The notes: a model not told the origin generated them from the sequence alone. DNA of 64,000 nt from Triticum aestivum (GCF_018294505.1 NC_057795.1:517469915-517533914); one strand, 5' to 3'; positions 1-11,679 are shown, counted from the first letter of the stretch. Made by a program: numbers and translations.

Positions 1-1500
1 CCTCTGGTATGAGATCCGGCGGTGAGCTAGTCGTCCATTGCCGTCTCCTTGCTGAGCTCAATTCTTTTTTGCCTTGCTTTTGTTACAATTGTTTCTTCTT
101 TGTTACTCCTGCTAGTATATTACTAGGAGTTAACCTGTACACAATGGGGTTTGAAAAGTGGGGGAGAAGGTAGATGACTCGAGGTGGAGAAGATTGAGCT
201 GCAAAGCAAAGCGGCATTCTTTTTACTGCCCGCGTCATGCTGAAAAAGGAGAAATGATCGCACCATCCTGTAAAGAATCACACGCGACCAGCCGACGACA
301 ATGTTAAATGTTGGTTCTACCAGGGCTGTTTCTCCGTGGACGCAGCGCAAGCTGCTTCCATTTTGCTGAATCGGGCGACGGAAGTGAGTGGGGAAGGGGG
401 CTTGCGGCCGGGGTGCGCGCACCGGTGGCGGTGAGGGGAGAGGCGAGTGGGTGGTAGGTGGGGTGGCAGTGAGCTGGCGGGGCGTGGGGGTGGCTCGGCC
501 GTCGTCACAGGCGTCAGCGCGCGCGCCCCCCGCTAGATTCGATCGCCTTTTCGGCTTGCGTCCGTCTCCCCGCCACCGCCACCGCCACCGCCACTTGCGT
601 GTCCGCTTCTTGTCGCCTCCCGCCGCGTCACCCCGCGCTCTCGTCTCCACCCTCGCCGTGGCAGCGCGTGACACGACTTGCTTGTGGTCTCAGCCGTCGA
701 CTGCCCGGTAGCAGTTCAGAGCGGAAAGCGTGCCCTGCGCAACTTCTCACCCGGCCTTATCCTCATTTCGGGGACAAGCCGCGTCGCACATCCACATGCG
801 CATCAGCGCGGCGGGGCCTCCTCGTGCCTGACACATGAATGAGCTCGAGCCCACCTCTAGTGAGCTCACTCGACCCGATCGATCTCCCTTGACATCGTCA
901 CCAGGCGAGGCATGCAGAGAAGACGACGACGATGCCCACGCCACGAGAGCGGCGATCACGCCCACGCCGGCAACGGGACTGGAAACCCTTCTTCAGGTCT
1001 GTCGACGCCGCTGGTACCACGGCTTCGAGTTATTGCCTTGTCTTGCGCATCCGATCCGTGAGGGGAGGGCGAGATGCTCATCCGCTGGCTCACGGTCACT
1101 CACTCACCGGCGAGGCCTGCTTGCGTGCCTAGCTAGTGGTCTTTGTTTGGGTCCATGCGTTCGTTTTGTTGTAGTACTAGTACTTATTTTCTTTTGGTTT
1201 GTAGTTTTGCTAGCTAGCGCACGTTACGCTGGGCCCGTGTCCCGCGGTGTGCCAGCGGGAATGTGCTTTGCTTCCTCCAAGTCCATCGGGTCATCACCAG
1301 CTAGCTGCGTCGTCCTTCCTCTGTGTGCTCCGTGCTATTGCATTATTTGGGTTACCACAAAAGGGACGAATTTCTTTTTTATGGTTTTTACATGATCTGT
1401 ACAAATATATGTTTGCCACCATGTGAAGAAGACAGGAAGCGTATGGCGCAAATCCATCTGATCGGGCATCGCTGCACCGATCCTGAAATCTTTAGAGTTA
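1..1500. other. Unassigned flank, GC-rich at 380-1110
   Basis: This stretch lies outside the nested elements. It has a GC-rich block at about 380-1110 with a short CCACCG run near 572-592. An AT-richer part follows (1110-1500) with several CTAGCTAG words. Short overlapping open frames exist on both strands, but none shows a recognisable domain, a convincing start context or a consistent composition. It could be the edge of a low-copy region or an old transposon. I call no gene here. Confidence 0.4.
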
Positions 1501-2147
1501 GTAAGGGCAACTCCAATGGGGCGACACGGATTATGTCCGTTTTTGTCCGTTGTCGCCTGTCCGGCCTAGCGGATATGAGGCGGACACAGTGGCGGAGACA
1601 AGCCTAGGGCAACTAGGGCTATAGCCCTAGGCTTAGTACTAAGATCCCTTGTAATTTCTCTCTATAATGTACTCAAAATTTCAAGAATTTTTCTTTCAAG
1701 CTTGCTGATCCCTAGGCGTGACTGGCTGCTAGTTTCGCCACTGGGCGGACACGCTCAGCCCGTGGATGTAACCAACGCACGATGCCAAAAAAATCCATCC
1801 TGTCCGGCTCGCCCGCCCCGCTCTAGCAGCAACGCTCGCCGGCCCGCGCTCTGGCCGCGCCCGCCCGCAACCCGTGTTTTGTCCGTTGTCGCCTGTCCGC
1901 ATATGAGTCGGACACACTCAGCCCGTGGATGTACCCAACGCACGATGCCAAAAAATCCATCCTATCCGGCTTGCCCGCCCCGCTCTAGCAGCAGCGCTAG
2001 CCGGCCCGCGCTCTGGCCGCGCCCGCCCACAGCCCGTGTTTTGTCCGTTGTCGCCTGCCCGCCTAGCGGATATGAGGCGGACACGCTCAGCCCGTGGATG
2101 TACCCAACGCACGATGCTAAAAAATCCATCATGCCCGGCTCGCCCGC
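1500..2147. repeat. Tandem array of ~162-171 bp units, left part
   Basis: The word GTCCGTTGTCGCCTG recurs at 1545, 1881 and 2043, and again at 62600 beyond the Gypsy insertion. Once the inserted MITE (157 bp plus 8 bp TSD) and the Gypsy are removed, the spacings are 171, 162 and 169 bp. Each unit also holds a CCCGTGGATGTACCCAACGC block and a GC-rich CCGCTCTAGCAGCAGCGCT block. The array is the oldest dated layer here because two elements have jumped into it. Its function is unknown; it resembles the interior of GC-rich unclassified Triticeae repeats. Confidence 0.85.
1587..1743. mobile_element. hAT-type MITE, 157 bp
   Basis: The element begins CAGTGGCGGAGA and ends with the inverse of CAGTGGCGAAAC, giving an imperfect terminal inverted repeat of about 12 bp. 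It is flanked by an exact 8 bp direct repeat, GGCGGACA, at 1579-1586 and 1744-1751. An 8 bp duplication with CAG-type termini is the hAT signature. It interrupts one unit of the tandem array, and removing it with one TSD copy restores that unit. It has no coding capacity. Confidence 0.85.
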
Positions 2148-2740
2148 TGACGTTGCCATGGACCTAGGGTAGGGTCATAGGCCTGACCTATAAGCCCTAT
2201 CCAAGGTCACTATCCTAGAATCAAGAACATTCAAACTGTAACAAGAGACACCGACTGAAGCAACCTTAGAGTGCAATCCACTGACCAATTATCTCACTCA
2301 GATACCCCAATTCCATTCAAACAAGATGAAGTCACTCGACCATACAAGAAACCACTCGGAGTATAGAAGACCTAGAGTCACTCAGGATGACAACGGTCAG
2401 GCGTTCACCACGTAGTCTTAAAGATCATTAATAACTCTTTATAGCTAGCGTTATCAGTAACGCCCTATCTTAATGTATATTGAACCCTGTAATGGGGGAC
2501 GGCTGGGGTCCTGGCGCACTCTATATAAGCCACCCCCTCCTCTGGCACAAGGGTTTGCACCCCTTATAACACACACACTCATATTCCAGTCGACCGCCTC
2601 AGGGCACCAAGACGTAGGGCTTTTACCTTCTCCGAGAGGGGCCTGAACTCGTAAACTCATGTGTACAACCTCGCCATAGCTAGGGCCTTGCCTCCTCATA
2701 CGTACCCCCTACTCTTACTGTCAGACTTAGTATCACGACA
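2148..2740 (+). repeat. 5' LTR of the outer Gypsy element
   Basis: This 593 bp LTR starts TGACGTTGCC and ends ACGACA. It aligns along its full length with 61937-62530. A hand count gives roughly 44 differences, about 7 percent, mostly transitions plus a few short indels. That divergence is clearly higher than between the two Copia LTRs, which agrees with the nesting order. The TSD CCCGC precedes it directly. Confidence 0.95.
2521..2529 (+). promoter_or_regulatory. TATA box of the 5' LTR
   Basis: CTATATAAG lies about 220 bp before the LTR end. The same word is conserved at 62311-62319 in the 3' LTR. Position and sequence fit an LTR RNA polymerase II core promoter. Confidence 0.75.
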
Positions 2741-2760
2741 GTTGGCGCCCACCATGGGGC
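2741..2760 (+). other. Primer binding site of the outer Gypsy element
   Basis: Directly after the LTR the sequence reads GTTGGCGCCCACCATGGGGC. TGGCGCC fits the 3' end of a tRNA-Asp-type primer as reported for several plant Gypsy groups, but the match decays after seven bases, so the tRNA is uncertain. The gag start codon at 2754 overlaps the site. Confidence 0.6.
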
Positions 2761-5045
2761 CAAGCGTCTTGGCAACTTCCGGCGAGGTTGCATTTTTTCC
2801 GATCTCCATCAACATGGTTTTCGGTGGTGGTTTGGTTGTGGGCCGCGAGTTCCGACTCGGCGCCTTCACTTTCCTCGCCGACGACTCCGCCTGGCTTCAA
2901 GAAGCCCCCTTCGATGTCGAGGCTCTTCCGATCCACGGGGCATCGCACTTCCGCGCGAGTGCCTGCGGCGTCCTTCTGCGGCAGCCGTCGACCCCATATC
3001 GGTCGGCTCCCGCATCGTCCGCACACTCCGGTGGACGCCGTCGCAAGCGATCCGGTCGGTCACGGCTCCAGCGGTGGGTAAATCATGCGGTGGCCCACCA
3101 GTCGACCACCCCACAAGTCGCGGCGATCGAGTCCGACGAATTTCTCTACGGACCATTCGATCCGTCGACTGGCTCCGTGGATACTTTTTTCGATCGCGGG
3201 AGCAGTGACCCCGCGGCAGAAGTTCTCATGGTCGACTCTCGTCGCAGCCCACCCAGGTTTCGCCGCAACGGCGACGACGGCGATAGTGGTGACCCATCCT
3301 ATGATCATGATGAGCACGAGCCCCAACCTCTCAATTCGCAGCAGAGGGAAGAGTTGCACCACCGCAACGTGGAGGCGCTCCAGACCCCTATCGTGGGGGA
3401 GACTGTCGAGGCTCGGGCCTTGGAGGCTGCGCACCTGGCCATGTTGGCCGAGTGTGCACATCTAGAGAACTTCCAATATTCTCTCGACGAACGCGCCCGT
3501 CAACTGATCCCTGAATCCAGTCGACGACAACGACAATTTTTTCCGCCTGAACCCCAGGTATACCGCACTCTGATCCAGAATCTTACAACTACTGCATGTA
3601 TAGCAGAATCTATTTAGCCGTCCTGTTTAGAGGCTGGAAGAGGCTTGGAGCAGGTCCGAGCGTTGCTCCGGGAGGCAGGAGATTAAAACTCAGCCGTTTC
3701 TCAGTCGCGCAACAGGATCCACAACAGGTCAGTGAGAGCAGACACAGTTCAGTCGGCACACAGTCCTGGGTCGCCTTTGCGACGTGAAGATCGTGATCAC
3801 CGTCGAGATCGGCACCTGGGAAGAGTCCATAGAGAATTTGATCGTGAGTATGCCCGTGACAACCACCGTCGAGTTCCTTCGCCCCCTCCGAGGGGCGGGT
3901 CATATGCGCCCCGGCGGTATGACACAGGCGCCCGTATGGGAATGAGCACATAGTTCCATTCGACCCAAGAGAGTCTGGGTTCGATGCAAGATCAATCCTT
4001 GTGCAAGGTTTGATCGACAGGAATAGAGCATACAGAGAAGGGCTGGATAGAGATCGACCCAGTGGAAGCAGAGTGCACGTTTCCGGCCTCGAGTGCTTCG
4101 GAAGAGCCATCCGAGCCGCTGGGATCCCTCACAACTTCAGGTTGGCGACGGGCATAAGTAAGTTCACCAGAGAGTCAAAGCCCGACACTTGGTTGGAGGA
4201 TTACCAAGTAGCAGTGCACATTGGTGGTGGCAATAATGAGGTGGCAATGAAACACCTCCCTTTGATGCTTGAGGGTTCTGTCAGAGCTTGGTTGAATTAG
4301 TTGGCCCCTGGGAGCATTTTCAATTGGGAAGAGTTAGCCCGAGTGTTTACCAAAACATTCGAGGGCACCTGCAAGCGACCCGCTGGTTTGGCAGAGTTGC
4401 AACATTGTGTCCAGAAGTAGAATGAGACTTTGAGAGATTATATCCAGAGATGGACTACCCTTCATCATACAGTAGAGAATGTATCATAGCACCAAGCAGT
4501 TTGCGCCTTTAAAGAAGGCGTCTGGTACAGAGAGCTCAACTTCAAGTTTGGTCGGATCGGGGACATGTCTCTGACTCAGATGATGGAGATAGCCACTCGG
4601 TATGCTAACGACGAAGAAGAATATCGACTTAGGAGCGGCAAAAACAAATCAGTCGCCCAGGACACCGAAGGAGGAAACTCCAGTCGGAAGCAGAAATGCA
4701 AAGCTGAGTCTGCAGGTCCTGCTGAGGCAGCAGTTTTGAATCAAGGGAAGTTCAAGGGGAAGCCTAAAGGGCCTTGGACCCCCCAAAAGTGAAAGATCAA
4801 GCGAGAAATGATGTGCTTGAATTACCATGTCATATACACACCAAAAAAGATGAAGAGGGAAACTTGATTCTTCCCAAGCATACCACTCGATAGTGTCGAC
4901 TCCTGATTCAGAGTTTCCGAGAGGGCCAACCCAGTGAAAAGGAAAAAGAGTCTGATAAGGAGGAGGACAAAGAGGAAGATGGCGGTTACCCCAACATCAA
5001 TGCCACTTTGGTGATTTTTGCTGACCTCGAGAGCAAAATCGACTG
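2754..5045 (+). pseudogene. gag: Gypsy gag, decayed
   Basis: Gag would form the particle that packages element RNA in the cytoplasm. The first open block runs from the ATG at 2754 to a stop at 3617. Homologous reading continues in pieces at 3732-3953, 4001-4300 and 4565-4792. The core capsid-like region (about 4130-4620) carries the Retrotrans_gag pattern: KPDTWLEDY, AWLN, then a TLRDYIQRW-type helix and an ATRYANDEEE segment. Stops at 4300, about 4420 and 4490 look like tryptophan or glutamine codons converted by C-to-T change. I see no intact CCHC zinc knuckle near 4800. The start was chosen because ATG follows the LTR/PBS immediately, in an ACCATGG context. Confidence 0.85.
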
Positions 5046-5069
5046 AAAGTTATCAACAAAGAAGTAAAC

Positions 5070-5795
5070 ATGGTTGCTCCGGCAACGACGACGTATTTGA
5101 AGTGGTCAAAAAACCCCATTACATTTGACCAGTCTGACCATCCAGCGCACGTTGCTACCCCTGGACGACAAGCGTTGGTGGTCGACCCAGTCTTTGAGGG
5201 CACTCGACTGACCAAGGTTTTGATGGACGGTGGCAGTGGTTTGAATATGCTAAATGCAGAGGCCCTCCGAGGGATGGGCATTCCGATGTCCAAGCTTAGT
5301 GAGAGCAACATGAGATTCCATGGTGTCATCCCAGGAAAGAAAGCCGATTCACTCGGTCAGATCACTCTTGATGTGGTTTTTGGTGATTCAAAGAATTACC
5401 GCAAGGAAAAGTTGACGTTTGAGGTGGTGGATTTTGACAGTGCCTATCATGCTATTCTAGGTAGGCCTGCTTATGCTCGTTTCATGGCTCGACCGTGTTA
5501 TGTGTACCTCAAATTGAAGATGCCTGGCCCCAGAGGCGTGATCGCAGTCACTGGAAATCGGCAGAGGGCAGAAGATTGCCTCCAGAAAGGCTCAAAGATC
5601 GCCGATGAACAGATGGCAGTAGTAGAAATGCAAGAATACCAGAAGAATGCAGATCCGAGTGATTTGTTGCGTGCCAAGAGGCCTGCTTCAGAGTCTGCAT
5701 TTCAGTCATCTGGTGAAACAAAACCAGTTCACATTCACCCGACCAATCCCAATGCTGCTCCGACTCATATCTCAACAACGCTCGACAGCAAATAG
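5070..5795 (+). pseudogene. Gypsy aspartic protease domain
   Basis: This block would cut the Gag-Pol polyprotein. The active-site motif appears as VLMDGGSGLN, where DGG replaces the usual D-T/S-G, a variant I recall from other Tat-type plant elements. About 80 residues later AILGRPAY provides the conserved hydrophobic-hydrophobic-G segment. The frame is open for about 240 codons from 5070 to a stop at 5795, unusually long for this decayed copy. It follows gag after a stretch rich in lysine and glutamate, and precedes RT with only stop or frame breaks between. Confidence 0.85.
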
Positions 5796-7600
5796 GAAGA
5801 AGCACTCATCTAGTTCCTCCGTGAGAATTGTGACATCTTCGCATGGAAACCATCAGACATGCCGGGTGTACCCAGGGGACTGGCTGAGAATCGTTTGCGG
5901 GTCAACCTGAAAGCAAAACCTGTTAAAGAGCATCTCCGTCGGTCCGCCGCGGAGAAGAGGAAGACAATTGGCGAGGAGGTGGCTCGGCTTTTGGCAGCTA
6001 CCACTTCGAGTGGCTCGCCAATGTTGTTATGGTCCCCAAGAAAGATAGGTCGCTTCGAATGTGTATTGATTTCAAGCATATCAATCGGGCATGCCCGGAA
6101 GATCATTTTCCTCTGCCCCGCATCAACCAAATAGTCAACTCAACTGCGGGGTGTGAGTGCTTGTCCTTTTTGGATGCTTATTCCGGGTACCATCAGATCC
6201 GATTGTATGGACCCGACGAAATAAAAACAGCTTTCATCACCCCATTCGGGTGTTTTTGCTATGTTACTATGCCCTTTGGCCTTAAGAATGCTGGTGGCAC
6301 GTTCATGTGCATGATTCAGAAGTGCCTGCTCACTTAAATCAGTTGGAATGTGGAAGCGTACATGGATGACATCATGGTTAAGTCATGCAAAGGTTCCGAC
6401 CTACTGACTGACCTCGCTGAAACTTTTGCCAACTTAAGAAGATATGATATCAAGCTCAATCCTTCAAAGTGCACATTTGGAGTCCCAGGTGGAAAGTTAC
6501 TCGGTTTCCTCGTTTCCGAACGAGGAACCGACGCAAACCAAGAGAAGGTTGGCGCAATCCTCCGAATAAAACGCCCTATGCGTGTACACGATGTTCAGAA
6601 GCTTACTGGTTGTTTGGCTGCATTGAGTTGATTCATCTCGTGCCTCGGTGAAAAGGCATCACCTCTTTATCGACTGATGAAGAAGTCTAACAAGTTCAAG
6701 TGGAATGATGAAGCTGAAGCAGCGCTTGAAGAGCTCAAAGCTCTGCTTTCCACCCAGCCGGTGCTTGCCGCTCCAATCAGCAAAGAGCCTTTACTGCTTT
6801 ACATCGCAGCCACTTGACAATTTGTCAGCACAGTGCTCACGGTCGAGCGGGAAGAAGAAGGCAAAGCCTACAAAGTTCAGCGCCCTATGTATTATATTTC
6901 TGAAGTCTTGACTCCGTCCAAACAGAGATATCCTCATTACCAGAAGCTTGTTTATTGAATTTACTTGACCATGAAGAAAGTTGCACACTACTTCTCAGAC
7001 CACTCGGTTTTAGTCGTCAGCGATGCTCCATTATCAGAAATTCTGAACAATAGGGATGCAACTAGTCGAGTGGCAAAGTGGGTAATTGAACTCCTGCCGT
7101 TGGATATCAAGTTTGAGGCAAAGAAAGCCATCAAGTCCCAAGCAATAGAGGATTTCCTCGTAGAGTGGATTGAACAACAGCAACCGACTCAGATTCACTC
7201 GGAGCATTGGACTATGTTCTTTGATGGGTCCAAGATGTTAAATGGCTCTAGTGCAGGAGTGGTTTTGGTATCCCCAAGAGGTGACAAGCTCAACTATGTC
7301 CTCCAGATTCACTTTGATTCTTCAAACAATGAAGCTAAGTATGAGGCACTGTTGTATGGGCTGCGTATGGCCATTTCACTCGGTGTCCAACGCTTGATGG
7401 TCTACGGCGAATCAGACTTAGTGGTCAATCAAGTAATGAAGGAATGGGACATCAGGAATCCAACAATGACCGGTTATTGCAATGCAGTAAGAAAGCTAGA
7501 GAAGAAGTTTGAAGGGTTAGAGCTCCACCACATACCTCGAATCAAGAATCAAGCTGTTGATGACCTGGCAAAGATAGGTTCCACTCGAAAGCCTATCCCC
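5796..7600 (+). pseudogene. Gypsy reverse transcriptase plus two RNase H domains, decayed
   Basis: The region would copy element RNA into DNA. RT motifs in order are the lead-in FLRENCDIFAWKPSDMPGVPR-like segment split by a stop (about 5810-5880), MVPKKDRSLRMCIDF (6029), FLDAYSGYHQI (about 6170), MPFGLKNAG (about 6270), and the catalytic YMDD of AYMDDIMVKS (about 6360). A Gypsy-type RNase H or connection follows (6650-7190). A second, archaeal-like RNase H (7200-7600) carries FFDGS, NNEAKYEAL and YGESDLVV, with its D, E and D residues in place. The second RNase H is characteristic of Tat elements. Stops at about 6335, 6629, 6817 and 6956 break the frame; 6965-8074 is one long open stretch. 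Confidence 0.9.
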
Positions 7601-7849
7601 AGTAATGTGTTCTTGGAGCATCTCCACACCCCGTCAGTACAAGAAGATCCCTTCAAGGAAGAGCCCCCGCAACCGATAAGTTCAACCAATCCCACTAAGA
7701 TCAAGGTCCCGGCTGTAGTCAACTTGGTCATGGAAGTTTTAGTGATCACGCTTGACTGGACGGTGCCATATATCACGTACCTGCTCAGGCAGGAACTCCC
7801 AGAAGAAGAAGATGAGGCCCGCCAGATCATCCGTCAATCCAAAGCTTTC

Positions 7850-8975
7850 ACCATGATAAGAGGGCAGCTTTATAGGGAAAGTGTCACAGGAGTGGCTCAG
7901 CGTTGCATCTCCCCAGAAGAAGGTCGAATGATTTTAAATGAAATCCACTCGGGGACCTGTGGTCACCATGCATCCTCTCGGACCATCGTGGCCAAAGCAT
8001 ACCGAGCGGGATTCTATTGGCCGCGTGCAAATGAGATGGCAAAAGATATAGTCAACAAGTGCGCAGGCTGCTAGTTCTACTCCGACATGTCTCACAAGTC
8101 TGCATCTGCCTTGAAGACTATTCCACTCGGCTGGCCGTTCGTAGTCTGGGGGTTAGATATGGTTAGACCCTTCAAGACCGACAGAAGTGGTTTCACTCAT
8201 TTGCTCGTGGCACTCGACAAATTCACCAAATGGATCGAAGCCAAGCCCATCAAGAACTGCCATTAGTTTCATCAAGGAGTTGATATTCAGATATGGAGTC
8301 CCTCACAGCATTATCACAGATAACGGCTCCAACTTTGATTCTGATGAGTTCATGGTGTTTTGTGCTTCCCAAGGCACTCGGGTCGACTACGCATATGTTG
8401 CGCACCCGCAGTCGAATGGGCAAGCAGAAAGGGCAAATGGTTTGATCCTTCAAGGGATGAAACCCCGACTGATGCATGACCTCAAGCACGCTGCTGGAGC
8501 CTGAGTGACTGAGTTGCCATCCGTCTTATGGGGATTGAGAACAACTCCGAACCGGTCGATTGATCGAACCCCTTTCTTCATGGTGTATGGTGCTGAAGCT
8601 GTGCTGCCGAGTGACTTGCTGCACAACGCTCCCCGAGTGGAACTCTTCTCAGAAGCTAAAGCAGAACAGGCATTCCAAGATGCAGTTGATCTCCTGGAGG
8701 AGGAACGTGAGATGGCTCTGATCCGGTCGACCATCTACCAACAAGACCTGCGTCGATTCCATGCCCATAATGTCAAAGGTCAAGCATTCCAGGAAGGAGA
8801 CCTTGTGCTCCGAGTGCATCAGAAATGACCTCACAAGCTCGCTTCGGCCTGGGAAGGTCCCTTCATCATCACCAAGGTGCTCCATAATGGGGCGTATCAC
8901 CTCTACAACGTAGTCAAGAAAGAAGATGAGCCACGCTCGTGGAATGTGGAGCTGCTCTGCCGTTTCTATACCTAA
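7850..8975 (+). pseudogene. Gypsy integrase, decayed
   Basis: Integrase would insert the DNA copy. The zinc-binding HHCC region is visible as GHHAS through the CAGC at about 8070, followed at once by a stop. The catalytic triad is present in pieces: D in WGLDMVRPF (about 8150), D in ITDNGSNF (about 8320), and E in SNGQAERANG (about 8425). The C-terminal part (8505-8975) ends in ELLCRFYT and a stop at 8973-8975. One frame break near 8260 and stops at 8074, 8504 and 8828 make it non-functional. Confidence 0.88.
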
Positions 8976-9078
8976 ATCAGTCGGATCGATGAGTTGTAAT
9001 AAGAATCCTTCAGTTTGCTTATCAAAGACAAGAGTTTTGCAGTATCTTAATGATTGTTTTCCTGTAAACACATGTGTT

Positions 9079-9985
9079 CAAATCCCCAGTGGGTGGCTTA
9101 GCCGCGAACATGATTCGCCTAAGTTTCAAAACCACTCCGAGTGAAGAGCAACCCTCTCACTCGGAGGCTTAGCCGCGAACCTGATTCGCCTAAGTTTCAA
9201 AACCACTCCGAGTGAAGAGCAACCCTCTCACTCAGAGGCTTAGTCGCGAACCTTATTCGCCTAAGTTTCAAAACCACTCCGAGTGGAGAATAATCCTCCC
9301 ACTCGGGGGCTTAACTGCGACCCCGTACTCGCCTAAGTTAAAAAAACCATTCCGAGTGGAGAGCAATCCTCCCACTCAGGAGCTTAGCTGCGACCCCGTA
9401 CTCGCCTAAGTTAAAAAATTACTCCGAGTGGAGAGCAATACTCCTACTCGGGGGCTTAGCTGCGACCCCGTATTCGCCTAAGTTAAAAAACCATTNNNNN
9501 NNNNNNNNNNNNNNNNNNNNNNNNNNNNNNNNNNNNNNNNNNNNNNNNNNNNNNNNNNNNNNNNNNNNNNNNNNNNNNNNNNNNNNNNNNNNNNNNNNNN
9601 NNNNNNNNNNNNNNNNNNNNNNNNNNNNNNNNNNNNNNNNNNNNNNNNNNNNNNNNNNNNNNNNNNNNNNNNNNNNNNNNNNNNNNNNNNNNNNNNNNNN
9701 NNNNNNNNNNNNNNNNNNNNAGCAATCCTCCAACTTGGAGGCTTAGCTGCGACCTCGTACTCGCCTGAGTTAAAAAACCATTCCGATGGAGAGCAATCCT
9801 CCCACTCGGGGGCTTAGCTGCAACCCCGTACTCGCCTATGTTTAAAAACCATTCCGAGTGGAGAGCAATCCTCCCACTTGGGGGCTTAGCTGCGACCCCG
9901 TACTCACCTAAGTTTAAAAACCACTCCAAGTGATGAGCAACCCTCTCATTCGGAGGCTTAGCTGCGACCCCATCCTCGCCTAAGT
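9079..9985 (+). repeat. Tandem repeat of ~71-75 bp downstream of Gypsy pol
   Basis: About a dozen imperfect units follow pol, with an N gap inside. Each contains a CACTCGGGGGCTTAGC-like purine/G block, a CGCCTAAGTT block and a CCACTCCGAGTGGAGAGCAA block. Starts of the G block at 9159, 9230, 9301, 9373 and 9446 give spacings of 71-73 bp. The G block resembles the true polypurine tract just before the 3' LTR (TCGGGGGCTAA at 61927-61936). It lies in the non-coding spacer between pol and the antisense gene. Confidence 0.88.
9496..9720. other. Assembly gap (225 N)
   Basis: A run of N lies inside the 71-75 bp tandem repeat, so the gap probably hides more units and its length may be nominal. Confidence 0.99.
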
Positions 9986-10000
9986 CACAAAGATCCTCTG

Positions 10001-10134
10001 AGCTGCGTCACAAGTACAATGTCCGCTCCATCTTGATCCGCAAGGACGACGAGGTTCCAATCGAGCACGTCATTGGAGCTGAGTCACAAGTACAACGTCC
10101 GCTCCATCCTGATCCGCAAGGACGATGAGGTGCC
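10001..10134. repeat. 76 bp tandem repeat, part before the Copia insertion
   Basis: Units starting AGCTG(C/A)GTCACAAG lie at 10001 and 10077. The second is cut by the Copia LTR at 10135 and completed at 18750. The unit contains CCGCTCCATC and CGCAAGGACGA blocks. The period across the insertion is exactly 76 bp (58 bases before, 18 after). Confidence 0.92.
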
Positions 10135-11679
10135 TGTTGGGGAACGTTGCAGAAAATTAAAATTTTTCCTACGGTTTCACCAAGATCCATCTATGAGTTC
10201 ATCTAAGCAACGAGTCATGGGAGAGAGATTGCATCTACATACCACTTGTAGATCGCGTGCGGAAGCGTTCAAGGGAACGGTGATGATGGAGTCGTACTCG
10301 CTGTGATTCAAATCACCAATGACCAAGTGCTGAACGGACAGCACCTCCACGTTCAACACACGTACGGTACGGACGACGTCTCCTCCTTCTTGATCCAGCA
10401 AGGGGGAAGGAGAGGTTGAGGAAGAAGGCTCCAGCAGCAGCACGACGGCGTGATGATGGTGGAGAGGCAGTACTCCGACAGGGCTTCGCCAAGCGCTCAA
10501 CGGAGGAGGAGAGGTGTTGGGGAGGGGAGGGGCTGCGCCTTGGATCAGGTGTTCAGCCCTCCCCTCGTCCCTCTATTTATAGGGGAAGGGGGAAGGGGGG
10601 CGGCCCCCTCTAGATGAGATCTAGAGGGGGGGCGGCGGCCAGGGAGGGGGGCTTGCCCCCCAAGCAAGGGGGTGCGCCCCCACTAGGGTTCCCCCCCCAA
10701 CCCTAGGCGCATGGGCCCAAGGGGGGGGGGGCGCCCAGCCCTCACGGGGCTGGTTCCCTGCCCCATGAGGCCCTCCGAGAGGGGTGGCCCCTCCCGTTGG
10801 ACCCCCGGAACCCTTCCGCTGGCCTCGGTACAATACCGATATGCCCCCGAAACTTTTCGGTGTCCGTATGACAACTTCCCATATATAAATCTTTACCTCC
10901 GGACCCTTACGGAACTCCTCGTGATGTCCGGGATCTCATCTGGGACTCCGAACAACATTCGGTAATCACATACAAGTCTTCCTTATAACCCTAGCGTCAC
11001 CGAACCTTAAGTGTGTAGACCCTACGGGTTCGGGAGACATGCAGACATGACCGAGACGGCTCTCCGGTCAATAACCAACAGCGGGATCTGGATACCCATG
11101 TTGGCTCCCACATACTCCTCGATGATCTCATCGGATGAACCACGATGTCAAGGATTCAAACAACCCCGTATACTATTCCCTTTGTCAGACGGTATGTTAC
11201 TTGCCCGAGATTCAATCGTCGGTATCCCAATACCTCGTTCAATCTCGTTACCGGCAAGTCACTTTACTCGTACCGTAATGCATGATCCCGTGACCAGACA
11301 CTTGGTCACTTTGAGCTCATTATGATGATGCACTACTGAGTGGGCCCAGTGATACCTCTCCATAATACGGAGTGACAAATCCTAGTCTTGATCCGTGTCA
11401 ACCCAACAGACACTTTCGGAGATACCTATAGTGCACCTTTATAGTCACCCAGTCAACGACATCTAATGTCCATAGTCAGGAAACCATGACTATCTGTTGA
11501 CCAACGAGCTAGTCAACTAGAGGCTTACTAGGGACGTATTTGGTAGAGCTTTAACGCCTTTACACGTGTATTATGATTTCCGGATAATACAATTATAGCA
11601 TGAATAAAAGACAATTATCATGAACAAGGAAATATAATAATAATCCTTTTATTATTGCCTCTAGGGCATATTTCCAACA
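10135..11679 (-). repeat. Copia 3' LTR (left), internally deleted
   Basis: At 1545 bp it is 188 bp shorter than its partner. Most of the difference is one block corresponding to about 18338-18526 of the right LTR, missing between TCACCCAGT and CAACGACATC near 11449. The junction shares a few bases with the deleted end, which suggests microhomology-mediated deletion after insertion. A TATTTATA box complement lies at about 10574-10581. Confidence 0.93.

Noticed and set aside
388..1395. Possible host gene exon in the left flank
   Set aside because: Several overlapping frames on both strands have equal claim, none with motifs, splice signals or codon bias I can defend.
9419..9929. Minus-strand frames repeating FNLGEYGVAAKPPS-like peptide
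   Set aside because: They are translations of the 71-75 bp non-coding tandem repeat and run through the N gap.
10416..10965. GC-rich open frames within the Copia LTRs
   Set aside because: The same frames occur in both LTRs, and the G/C homopolymer content explains them; LTRs of this family are non-coding.
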